DNA from: an uncultured Haemophilus sp. | GTDB lineage: Bacteria; Pseudomonadota; Gammaproteobacteria; Enterobacterales; Pasteurellaceae | Length of the DNA stretch: 10,314 nucleotides | Assembly (NCBI RefSeq): GCF_937976265.1 | Contig: NZ_CALJRX010000213.1 | Span: 1 to 10,314 of the forward strand | Reading direction: 5' to 3' | Shown: positions 1 through 6,900 of the stretch, piece after piece | Position numbering within the stretch: the first letter of the stretch is position 1 | Layout of the letters: each line of letters opens with the position of its first letter | Notes under the pieces: model-generated | The model's input: only the letters and a program-made list of their open reading frames with translations | The model's database searches: none | What the model was told of the DNA's origin: nothing | Made by a program: the position numbers and the translations under genes

Positions 1-11
1 GGTCGTCTGAA
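1..11 (+). repeat. DNA uptake sequence, cut by window edge
   Basis: GGTCGTCTGAA matches the last 11 bases of the AGGTCGTCTGAA uptake sequence; the first base falls outside the window. It lies inside the helicase frame. A reverse-strand near-match (TTCAGACAGCC) at 50-60 has two mismatches. Confidence 0.6.
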
Positions 12-2846
12 AGTTTTGCTGAAGTTGCTGAAGTGATACAGCAAGAGTATTCAGACAGCCAAACTGCGTTTATTTCGTTAGCTCGTTTTAAAGCAGCACT
101 CGATCCCAAACCGGCTACACCAATGATTGATATTACAGTGGGCGGGCGTGAGTCGTTTTTACCTATTGCAATTTACCCTGAAAATGGTGAATTATTTGTT
201 CAATTTAAAGAAAGTCAAAAATACCCAAATGAAGAAATAGATATTACATTTATTGGTTTAGGTGGGAAGTTTACAGCTTTTTATGCCATTGCTGAACAAC
301 GATTCCGGCATGGATTATCTCCATTTGAACGTAATCATATTACCCGAAATGATCGTGATGATAGCAAATGTAGTTTGCAAATTGGTTTGAATATCACACA
401 TAGCAATTATAGCAACTTAGATAAACTTAATGATTTCATTGCAGGCAGTACAGAGTTTAAGAACTCTATTATTCAATTTGTCCAAGAACACTTTTTCAAA
501 CAGCCTGAAAAAGAACAAGCTGAAAATAACGAGAACTTTGAAGCCGAACCTGTTGATAGTATTGCAGAAGAAACAGTTATCGAACAACGCCCAAGTATTC
601 AAAAACTTTGGCAGGCAATTTTAGATACCGAAACGGAAGCCTTGCCATCCATTACTGCAAGTGAAGTATTACAAAAAACAGAAAATGGAGGCTGTTATAT
701 TCCCTATGATGGTGAAATCAGTCCACTAGATCAATTCAACCGGGATGAAGTTGTTGAAGCTATTGGGAAAAGTGAAGATGGAGAAAGAACCTTTAAATAT
801 GGTGTGGTAGATATTGCTAAAAGTCAATTGAATGAATTACACATCAAATCCAAAAGTTTGACCAATTATGCAAATAATATTCAAGCAGATACGCCTATTT
901 ATTTGCAAAGTAAACAGAACAAAGCGTCTTACACTCGCCGTAAAAACGCATTACAACGTATTTTAGACGGTGAAAGTGCGGTGGAAAATCTAGTGCATTA
1001 TTTCGATGAACATTGCAACTTGCCGTCTGAAAAATATGAGATTCATGTCAGCGATGAAGAATTTAAACGCTATGACCAGCCTGAAAAAAATGTAAGCCTT
1101 AATGAAGCACAACGTATTGCCTTTCAACGTTTGATTGCCAATGGACCATTATCTTTATTACAAGGTCCGCCGGGAACAGGGAAAACAGAATTTATTGCCG
1201 CATTTGTACATTATTTATTTGATGTGCAAAAGGTGCGGAATATTCTACTGGTCAGCCAATCACATGAAGCAGTCAATACTGCTGCCGAACGTATCCGTAA
1301 ACACTGTCAGCGTTTGGGAACAGATTTGCAACTGGTGCGGTTCAGTAATCGTGAAATTGCCGATTCCGAAATATTGGAAGATGTGTTTTCACCCAATTTA
1401 GTCGGACAAAAACGGGCACAGTTAAATGTGAACAAGATTAGCAATATTTGCCAGCTTGGGCGCAGCATGGGGCTGCCTGAAAGTTATTTGCGTGAACGAG
1501 CCGAATTAGCATTTGATATTGGCGTGCAAATTCGTCGTTATCAAAAAATTGTTAAATCATCAAAAGGTGAAACCGTTGATGAAGATGAAAAACGCTTACG
1601 CAAAAAATTAGAAAAGAGCATTAAAGAACAAGCCCAAGCAAAGGGATTGCGTGAATTGGTTGAAATTGACGAAATTCTGCCAAAATTTATCAGCAAATTG
1701 GATCACAAGCATAATATTCAGCCGATTGAAAATATCCAAGCAGGTAAACTGATTGATTTAACCCAAGATATGCTGGAAGCCCTATCTAACGAACGCACCA
1801 ATTATGATGAATTTTTGGCTCGTTCCCGTCAGCTTGTGATTGGCACTTGCGTAGGTATCGGACAACGCCATATCGGCATTGCCGATAATCTTTATGACTG
1901 GGTGATTGTGGACGAAGCCGCACGTTCTATTTCCAGTGAATTGGCGATTGCCATGCAGTCTGGTACGCGTATTTTGCTTGTAGGTGACCATAAGCAACTA
2001 CCGCCTTTGTATTCAGAAGAGCATAAAAACGCACTTGCCCGCCGATTAGGGATTTCCAAGCGCGGTGAGGAATTAGATCAAGCATTAGGCAGTGATTTTG
2101 AACGCGTTTTCCTATCCGAATATGGAAAGCAAACTTGCGCCACACTCAAAACACAATACCGCATGGCTCCTGCGATTGGCAGTTTAGTATCAGCATGTTT
2201 TTATGAAAATGTTTTGGAAAACGGTAAAACTGACAATGATGTGCCTAATATTTATTTCAGGCTACCTGAAAAGATAAAATCCTGCGTAACATGGTTAGAT
2301 ACAACTTCATTACCAAATGCGTATCATGAACAAGGCAAAAGTGGCAGTTTATCCAACCGTGCCGAAGCCGATGTAATTATTGGGATATTACAAGACTTGG
2401 CAAACGATGGAACGTTTATGAATAGTAAACCTGTACAAAAATGCTTGGAGAAAAATGAACAAGCCATTGGTGTAATTTGCATGTACGGCGAACAGAAGAA
2501 ACTGATTCGTAAAAAATTCAATGAACGCAGTTGGAGTGACGACTTTCGCCGCTTAGTTAAAATTGATAGTGTAGATAGTTATCAAGGCAAAGAAAACCGC
2601 GTGATTATTTTGTCGTTGACTCGTTATGATAAAGAATATAAAACAGGCTTTTTACGTCTATCAAACCGTATTAACGTAGCCTTATCTCGTGCTATGGATA
2701 AACTTATTATCGTTGGAGCAAAAACTATGTGGGAACATCCAAAAAACAGCAAAACTCCATTGGCAAAAGTTTTACGTTTTATACAAAAGCAAAATAATCC
2801 GCAAGATTACGCAATTAAGATATTAAAAAACGGAGCGAAAAAATGA
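3..2846 (+). CDS. SF1B UPF1/DNA2-like AAA helicase, 5' end outside the window
   Basis: This is a superfamily 1 helicase of the UPF1/DNA2 type that should couple ATP hydrolysis to movement on RNA or DNA in the cytoplasm. Numbering from a possible GTG at 33, all core motifs are visible: Walker A GPPGTGKT at 378-385, motif Ia SQSHEAVNTAAERI, Walker B/motif II VDEAA near 626-630, motif III GDHKQLPP from 651, QYRM at 708-711, motif V SYQGKE near 849-854, and motif VI NVALSRA near 881. A long charged insertion (about 500-590) sits between Ia and II. The N-terminal ~350 residues are not recognised. The frame stays open upstream of 33 to the window edge (it reads SSESFAEVAE into the GTG codon) and 33 has no clear Shine-Dalgarno, so the true start is very likely outside. 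The stop overlaps the next start as ATGA, so the two genes form an operon. The helicase call is secure; a defence role is inferred from context. Confidence 0.92.
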   Translation, partial: SSESFAEVAEVIQQEYSDSQTAFISLARFKAALDPKPATPMIDITVGGRESFLPIAIYPENGELFVQFKESQKYPNEEIDITFIGLGGKFTAFYAIAEQRFRHGLSPFERNHITRNDRDDSKCSLQIGLNITHSNYSNLDKLNDFIAGSTEFKNSIIQFVQEHFFKQPEKEQAENNENFEAEPVDSIAEETVIEQRPSIQKLWQAILDTETEALPSITASEVLQKTENGGCYIPYDGEISPLDQFNRDEVVEAIGKSEDGERTFKYGVVDIAKSQLNELHIKSKSLTNYANNIQADTPIYLQSKQNKASYTRRKNALQRILDGESAVENLVHYFDEHCNLPSEKYEIHVSDEEFKRYDQPEKNVSLNEAQRIAFQRLIANGPLSLLQGPPGTGKTEFIAAFVHYLFDVQKVRNILLVSQSHEAVNTAAERIRKHCQRLGTDLQLVRFSNREIADSEILEDVFSPNLVGQKRAQLNVNKISNICQLGRSMGLPESYLRERAELAFDIGVQIRRYQKIVKSSKGETVDEDEKRLRKKLEKSIKEQAQAKGLRELVEIDEILPKFISKLDHKHNIQPIENIQAGKLIDLTQDMLEALSNERTNYDEFLARSRQLVIGTCVGIGQRHIGIADNLYDWVIVDEAARSISSELAIAMQSGTRILLVGDHKQLPPLYSEEHKNALARRLGISKRGEELDQALGSDFERVFLSEYGKQTCATLKTQYRMAPAIGSLVSACFYENVLENGKTDNDVPNIYFRLPEKIKSCVTWLDTTSLPNAYHEQGKSGSLSNRAEADVIIGILQDLANDGTFMNSKPVQKCLEKNEQAIGVICMYGEQKKLIRKKFNERSWSDDFRRLVKIDSVDSYQGKENRVIILSLTRYDKEYKTGFLRLSNRINVALSRAMDKLIIVGAKTMWEHPKNSKTPLAKVLRFIQKQNNPQDYAIKILKNGAKK
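1020..1031 (+). repeat. DNA uptake sequence, canonical Neisseria core
   Basis: TTGCCGTCTGAA holds the full ten-base core GCCGTCTGAA of the classical Neisseria DUS and differs from ATGCCGTCTGAA only in the first base. It lies within the helicase gene and differs from the AGGTCGTCTGAA form used elsewhere in the window. Confidence 0.6.
2255..2271 (+). repeat. Eikenella-type DUS within a perfect small inverted repeat
   Basis: AGGCTACCTGAA at 2259-2270 matches exactly the Eikenella uptake dialect as I remember it. With flanking bases it forms TTTCAGG, loop CTA, CCTGAAA, a perfect 7-base inverted repeat. It lies inside the helicase gene. Confidence 0.5.
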
Positions 2847-4243
2847 GTAAACAAAACATAACTTACAATCAAATTGATTTTGTGGTTAAGGCTCCGCGTT
2901 TTCGCATTGTGTTTTCCTATATGAGCGATAAAGGCGTGGCATTTGTGCGCGAATATTTGCTTCGCTTATTAAAAGTAACACCATGTAAACCCGCACAAAT
3001 TGCCCAATATTTTGGATTTAGCCAGCACGAGACCAAAGTTGCCCTTGCTGATTTGGAACAACATAAATGGATTATTTGGCAGGATAACGGCTTAATTGCA
3101 TTATCGTCAGAAGGGCTTAGACTGTTTCAAGACAATCAGGAATCACCCCATATTCCCACTTTAAAAGAATTTGGTGGTGAATATCGTATGGAATTATTAG
3201 ATAGTAACTTTTTGAAAAAAAACGACTGTGATAATAATCGCCAGCAAGCCATTGAGTTAGTCATCGAACCAAAGGTGTTATCAGAAAGTAGCGAAATTGC
3301 ACAAAAAACATTTCAAAATCGCTTTCGCCAGCTAATAGAAGATGAAATTGTTGAAGTTAAAAATGAAGTAGGTGAAATTGAAAAGGATATTTCACTATAT
3401 AAAATTGATGTTATTGAACCCAAAGGTGCGCCTGATTATTTCCGTTTCACGCAACAATTCGAGTTATTGCCTGAAACAGGACAAGCTAAAGAACGCAATG
3501 ATGTGCCGATAATTACTCATCAAGAAAATATTCAGCAAGCCATTACTGCACAACTGGAGAAATTTTATCGTCATGATAATTTGCGTGAACTGCGTAATAG
3601 TATGGCAGAAATTAGTGATGACGATACTTTAAAAGTGCTATTCGGCGGAACATTAGACTTTAACGAATTTTTAAAAGTTTATCAGGAGCATGAACAACAA
3701 AATGGCTTGTATTTTTTAGGACAAATTTATCATCAAGAAACCTTATTCGAACAAATCAATAAAATTTTAGATAAATTAAACAAAAAATCACCTAAAAAAC
3801 TCTATTGGTTGGCTCCAAGCGATATTTACTGGGGAAAACAATGGAAAATTCATGACAAAATTCAAAATCTAATAGATAAACAAAAAAATGGCTATGATTT
3901 TCACCTGTACTTACCTTTGCCTTCCGAACGAAATCAGCATGAAAAACAAGAATGGCTAAATCAATTTAGAGATATATCAGATAAAGTACTTTACGGATTC
4001 TGTGAAGGTTTTTTAGATGGAAATACTGAAATTCTATTTCTAGAAGATAAATTTGCTGTTTTTTGTTATCACGCAAAACTATCTTCTTATCCTGTGACAT
4101 TGCCTATCGGGTTTATGACTACCGATATTAAAAAAGTAAATCATATTATAAGATTGGCTAAAAATTATCTAAATTCTGCCCTATTCCCTGATAGGGATGA
4201 AGATGAAATAAGACAAAAAGACTTTGGTTTGTTAAAACCATAG
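2843..4243 (+). CDS. Winged-helix protein with probable PLD-like C-terminal domain, helicase partner
   Basis: A 466-residue protein translationally coupled to the helicase: its ATG lies inside the helicase stop (ATGA), and a GGAG site at 2832-2835 is well placed. Residues about 27-92 read as a winged helix-turn-helix (LLKVTPCKPAQIAQYFGFS, then ALADLEQHKWI and a wing), suggesting DNA or RNA binding. The middle (150-300) is mostly helical and charged. From about 318 the pattern PKKLYWLAPSDIYW followed by a helix and YDFHLYLPLP resembles the first half of a phospholipase-D-like fold. Near 395-425, EILFLEDKFAVFCYHAKL followed by LPIGFMTTD resembles the second half. The catalytic HxKxxxxD is incomplete: H410 and K412 are present, but the Asp position holds Pro, and an earlier HDK has its Asp one residue late. 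It may be a nuclease with altered chemistry or a non-catalytic binding module. A helicase plus PLD pair recalls Mokosh, but family membership is unproven. Confidence 0.7.
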   Translation: MSKQNITYNQIDFVVKAPRFRIVFSYMSDKGVAFVREYLLRLLKVTPCKPAQIAQYFGFSQHETKVALADLEQHKWIIWQDNGLIALSSEGLRLFQDNQESPHIPTLKEFGGEYRMELLDSNFLKKNDCDNNRQQAIELVIEPKVLSESSEIAQKTFQNRFRQLIEDEIVEVKNEVGEIEKDISLYKIDVIEPKGAPDYFRFTQQFELLPETGQAKERNDVPIITHQENIQQAITAQLEKFYRHDNLRELRNSMAEISDDDTLKVLFGGTLDFNEFLKVYQEHEQQNGLYFLGQIYHQETLFEQINKILDKLNKKSPKKLYWLAPSDIYWGKQWKIHDKIQNLIDKQKNGYDFHLYLPLPSERNQHEKQEWLNQFRDISDKVLYGFCEGFLDGNTEILFLEDKFAVFCYHAKLSSYPVTLPIGFMTTDIKKVNHIIRLAKNYLNSALFPDRDEDEIRQKDFGLLKP

Positions 4244-4265
4244 CAGCATAATCTTTATATATGCA

Positions 4266-4480
4266 ATGGACAAACTCAACGCCCTAAAACACTTCTGCTC
4301 CGCCGCCGAATCCACCTGCAAAACGGCGAACTTGTAGAACCCCTCCCCGAAGTCCCGCGCCGCCCGTGGCAACTCTACATCTACCGCCCGCAACGCACAG
4401 TAACTTCCGGGCGCGTGTTAAAGGTGTTCGACTGGCTGACGGAGGTGTTGCGGGAAATGTATGATAAAAAGGCTACTTGA
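4266..4480 (+). pseudogene. LysR-family regulator relic with large internal deletion
   Basis: ATG at 4266 opens MDKLNALKHFCSAAES, a typical LysR-family N-terminus (start of the helix-turn-helix), but that frame reaches TAG at 4335-4337. From 4316 another frame reads LQNGELVEPLPEVPRR, then PWQLYIYRPQRTVTSGR, then VLKVFDWLTEVLR and ends at TGA 4478-4480. This is the usual C-terminal end of a LysR effector-binding domain. So about the first 16 and the last 54 codons survive, joined out of frame around 4311-4316, with some 230 codons missing compared with a normal ~300-residue regulator. It cannot make a working regulator. It is GC-richer than the helicase operon before it and closer to the transporter after it, so it probably belongs to the older chromosome. 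Confidence 0.75.
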
Positions 4481-4529
4481 AAATCAAGAAGGCTCAAGCG
4501 ACATTCATCGTCTGTTTCCGCTTGCCTTC

Positions 4530-4541
4530 AGGTCGTCTGAA
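4530..4541 (+). repeat. DNA uptake sequence (AGGTCGTCTGAA)
   Basis: Exact 12-base match in the space between the LysR relic and the transporter relic. The preceding TTC gives a short TTCAG/CTGAA inverted repeat, but no T-run follows, so I do not call a terminator. Confidence 0.75.
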
Positions 4542-4632
4542 AACACATTTACAAACTCAAACATCAGAATATCAATACCCAATACGGCTCATGCTGAGAT
4601 CCGATACTCCGGACAGATTTAGCATCTTTATT

Positions 4633-5575
4633 ATGTCTCAACCCAAGCTGCATTTACCGATTTGAATCGGCTATACTGCCGTTGGGGCTTTTCGCGCTCG
4701 GTTTGTCTTGGCGTTACGGCGCGCGTATCGGGCTTTTTCCGCATTGGGCTGGGGAAACGCTATTAGCCGCCGCCTTTGTGCTTTGGCTGCTGCTGGTCAT
4801 TGCCTACATCATCAAAATCCGTTTTTTCCGCCCCGAATTTTTGCAGGATTTGCAGGATTTGGTGCAATGCTGTTTCATCAGCGCGATTCCGATTACCACG
4901 ATGCTGGCAGGTTTGGCAGCCTTGCCCTACCAAACCCTACCGGCAAAAGGGTTGATTTTGCTGGGAACGGCGGGACAGTTGGCATTTGCCATGTACCGCG
5001 CAGGCGGCTTGTGGCGCGGCGTCCATACCCTTGATGCCACCACGCCGATTATTTACCTGCCCACCGTTGCCACCAATTTTGTCAGCGCGACCGCAATGGC
5101 GGCATTGGGTTGGTCGGATTACGCTTGGCTATTTTTGGGCGCGGGGCTGTTTTCATGGCTTAGCTTGGAAGCCGCCATATTGAGCCGTTTGCGCACCGGC
5201 ACACCCGTCAACGCCCCTGTGCGCGGTATTGTCGGCATTCAGCTTGCGCCCGCTTTTGTCGGCTGTGGCACCTATTTTGCCGTATCGGGCGGGCACATCG
5301 ATGCCTTCGCGCTGCTTTTAATCGGCTACGGCTGCCTGCAATTCCTGCTACTGCTGCGCCTTCTGCCTTGGATGCTGGAACAGGGTTTCAGCCCCAGCTT
5401 TTGGGGTTTCTCATTCGGTTTGGCGGCAATGACGGGTTGCGGCTTCCATTTGATTGCCGAAGAGCGTTTACTGTTTTTAGGCTATTTCCTCGCCACCGCA
5501 GGTTCCGGCTTGATTATGTTGCTGTTGCTGGCTACTTTGAATTTGGCAAGACAGGGACGGTTGTTGGTTAAATGA
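4633..5575 (+). pseudogene. tehA: TehA/SLAC1-family transporter, N-terminus disrupted
   Basis: The long open frame 4682-5575 (297 codons, first possible start TTG) encodes most of a TehA protein of the tellurite-resistance/dicarboxylate transporter family, an inner-membrane SLAC1-type channel with about ten membrane helices. Marker segments similar to E. coli TehA as I remember it are LGLSWRY, AGLWRGVHTLDATTP, YLPTVATNF, FLGAGLFSWLSLE, GIQLAPAF, SFWGFSFG and a final GRLLVK. The natural start appears to be ATG 4633 (MSQPKLHLPI), which hits TGA at 4663-4665. After that stop the frame reads IGYTAVG, then coding continues in the next frame as LGLFALGLSWRY. So there is a stop plus a frameshift within the first ~20 codons. 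TTG 4682 has no visible Shine-Dalgarno and would begin inside the first membrane helix. I call it a recent pseudogene; weak expression of a truncated channel is not excluded. Composition is clearly GC-richer than the flanking operons. Confidence 0.8.
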
Positions 5576-5630
5576 AAAATCGTGTGGCTTAAAGGTGTTA
5601 TAAAACGGACATGGATACGAACATGGTTTT

Positions 5631-5642
5631 AGGTCGTCTGAA
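5631..5642 (+). repeat. DNA uptake sequence (AGGTCGTCTGAA)
   Basis: Exact 12-base match 55 bases after the transporter stop, the usual place for a DUS at a gene end. It is single, without an inverted partner, so it is not a DUS-type terminator. Confidence 0.75.
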
Positions 5643-5649
5643 AACAGCG

Positions 5650-5844
5650 TAAGCGTAGTCGGATTCTAAAATCCAGATACGTTTACTGCCTGTGCCCCCC
5701 AACACCTCCTCCAGCCAATCAAACACCAATTTCACACGTGGGCAAGTGATATTTCTTTTGGGCGGTAAACGTATGCCGTCACTACTTCCGAGGGAGTTCA
5801 GGAAAATTCTCCACCAATTCAACTCTTGCCAAATAAACATGGCA
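5650..5844 (-). pseudogene. Second LysR-family C-terminal relic, antisense and heavily damaged
   Basis: Read on the minus strand from about 5844, one frame gives YLARVELVENFPELPRK and then meets in-frame TAG and TGA codons. One base is lost there and the next frame reads AYVYRPK. A further shift in an A run gives RNITCPRVKLVFDWLEEVL, ending near 5698. Laid over the relic at 4266-4480, the match is clear: ELVE..PE.PR, Y.YRP.R, then RV...VFDWL.EVL. This is therefore a related LysR C-terminus carrying at least two nonsense codons and two small indels. The residues after EVL (GGTGSKRIW onward) are not clearly part of the family. No N-terminal part is seen. It lies convergent to the transporter relic. 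Confidence 0.65.
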
Positions 5845-6051
5845 AGTAAAACAGGACAGGCAGACAATGGTTTGGGCTTAACAGGGCGGCCATAATTTCA
5901 TTTGAAATATGTGTAGTGATGAATTTGGAACGTGCAGGAAGAAAACAAAATACTATTAATTATTGCAATCAGTACACGATAGTAAAAACTGGGAGGCATA
6001 GCTGGTATTTATGCTGAACAGTATCATGGAAACTACAAAGAATAGGCTACT

Positions 6052-6171
6052 TTAATCAATAAAATTAGGGCCTTGATACAAAGCAAACAATTCATCTGCA
6101 CCAAGCTGCCGTAAAATTTTATAAAAGAAGATTTTATCTTGATGTGGAGCTGTAATGGTTATTGATAGCAT
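6052..6171 (-). CDS. Possible 39-residue ORF or gene fragment, unknown function
   Basis: On the minus strand, ATG at 6171 opens 39 codons (MLSITITAPHQDK, a central KILRQLGADELFALYQ, then GPNFID) ending at TAA 6052-6054. The residue mix looks protein-like, with an amphipathic helix, rather than random, but I recognise no family and no strong ribosome binding site. It is divergent from the TIR operon and overlaps that operon's upstream region. It could be the tail of a decayed gene, for example a mobile-element protein, or chance. Low confidence. Confidence 0.2.
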   Translation of the reverse strand: MLSITITAPHQDKIFFYKILRQLGADELFALYQGPNFID

Positions 6172-6209
6172 AATGAGATATTATGAAAATGTCTCTATAT
6201 TTAAGGATG

Positions 6210-6218
6210 TGATATACT
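6210..6218 (+). promoter_or_regulatory. Candidate extended -10 promoter of the TIR operon
   Basis: TGATATACT gives an extended -10 (TG, one base, TATACT) 57 bases before the first TIR gene, in a very AT-rich segment. The matching -35 region is poor, as extended -10 promoters allow. It is the best candidate I see, and it is an inference from pattern only. Confidence 0.3.
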
Positions 6219-6274
6219 TCTCACATTTCATATTAATGATGTGTATTTTATTTTGAAAAACCTAAGGAGAAAAA

Positions 6275-6871
6275 ATGTATTACAATTCTAACATTCCAAA
6301 ACATAAAGTTTTTTTGAGTTTTCATCATCAAGATGACTATTATCGTCAACAATTTGAACGGCAATTTTCTAATGAATTTGATCCAGTATTTGTTAATCGT
6401 TCTGTTCAAGATGGAGATATTGATCCAAATTATAAAACTGATGCTATTCGTAGAGAGATTCGTGAAAACTATATTTCTGACTCCTCAGTAACTATAGTTC
6501 TTATTGGTCAAAATACATGGCAACGTAAACATGTGGATTGGGAAATAGGATACAGTTTAACAACTTCAAACCTAAATACTCGTTCTGGTCTAATTGGTAT
6601 ATTGTTGCCAAGTTATTCTCCACACTATGATCCATATTTTTATCCTAACTGCGCACAAAAACTGACCAATAGTCTTATTTATACACCGTGCAACATTCCA
6701 CCAAGACTATATGACAATATTCAAAGCGGCTATGCCAAAATCTATCCTTATCCAACTTCTTCCTTTGAATTAAAAAAATGGATTCATGAGGCATTTCAAA
6801 GAAGAGGCAGCGGGTCACATCGTAACAGTCGCGATTATTTTACCAATAATCGAAATAGTTCACATTGGTAA
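6275..6871 (+). CDS. ThsB-like TIR protein (MTH538/DUF1863 family)
   Basis: A 198-residue cytoplasmic protein of the MTH538 TIR-like family, which includes the Thoeris sensor ThsB. In Thoeris, ThsB detects phage and converts NAD+ into a cyclic ADP-ribose signal. Visible features are KHKVFLSFHHQDDYY at 9-23 (first strand and loop), VQDGDID at 44-50, IRREIRENYISDSSVTIVLI at 58-77, and KHVDWEIGYSL at 85-95. E90 in DWE is the likely counterpart of the TIR catalytic glutamate. A long variable tail follows, ending in a Ser/Asn/Arg-rich segment (about 178-197). The start is firm: AAGGAG at 6264-6269, five bases before the ATG. It is the first gene of the TIR operon; the next gene starts 29 bases downstream. 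The family call is strong, the Thoeris role is inferred from the SLOG neighbour, and catalysis is not shown by sequence. Confidence 0.85.
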   Translation: MYYNSNIPKHKVFLSFHHQDDYYRQQFERQFSNEFDPVFVNRSVQDGDIDPNYKTDAIRREIRENYISDSSVTIVLIGQNTWQRKHVDWEIGYSLTTSNLNTRSGLIGILLPSYSPHYDPYFYPNCAQKLTNSLIYTPCNIPPRLYDNIQSGYAKIYPYPTSSFELKKWIHEAFQRRGSGSHRNSRDYFTNNRNSSHW

Positions 6872-6900
6872 TTTAAACTTTAAGTAGGAATTAGTCTCTT

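Larger units (their letters stand above)
5576..6274. other. Intergenic stretch without an intact gene
   Basis: About 700 bases separate the transporter relic from the TIR operon. They hold a DUS at 5631-5642, the antisense LysR relic at about 5650-5844, a possible minus-strand mini-ORF at 6052-6171 and, at the right end, the presumed promoter and ribosome binding site of the TIR operon. Composition falls from GC-rich to strongly AT-rich at roughly 5890-5950, which I take as the left edge of the acquired TIR module. I see no convincing terminator hairpin, tRNA or insertion-sequence end here. Confidence 0.5.

Noticed and set aside
417..602. Minus-strand frame of 61 codons opposite the helicase gene
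   Set aside because: It lies wholly inside a firmly supported coding gene, has no recognisable domain and no ribosome binding site.
3215..3222. Run of eight A in the helicase partner gene as a phase-variation tract
   Set aside because: The tract is short for Neisseria switching, A-runs are common in AT-rich genes, and it lies mid-gene without any other sign of switching.
4182..4200. Inverted repeat CCCTAT...ATAGGG near the end of the helicase partner, considered as a terminator or dRS3-type repeat
   Set aside because: It is inside the coding frame, has no T-run after it, and does not fit the dRS3 pattern ATTCCC-8 bases-GGGAAT.
4528..4545. TTCAG/CTGAA hairpin at the DUS as a rho-independent terminator
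   Set aside because: The stem is only five base pairs, AT-rich and not followed by a T-run.
4477..4665. Plus-strand frame of 62 codons spanning the gap before the transporter
   Set aside because: Its last ten codons are the true transporter N-terminus (MSQPKLHLPI); the upstream part runs across a DUS and intergenic sequence with no protein-like pattern.
6309..6315. Run of seven T near the start of the first TIR gene as a phase-variable tract
   Set aside because: Too short to be convincing and explained by the Lys-Val-Phe-Leu codons of the first TIR strand.
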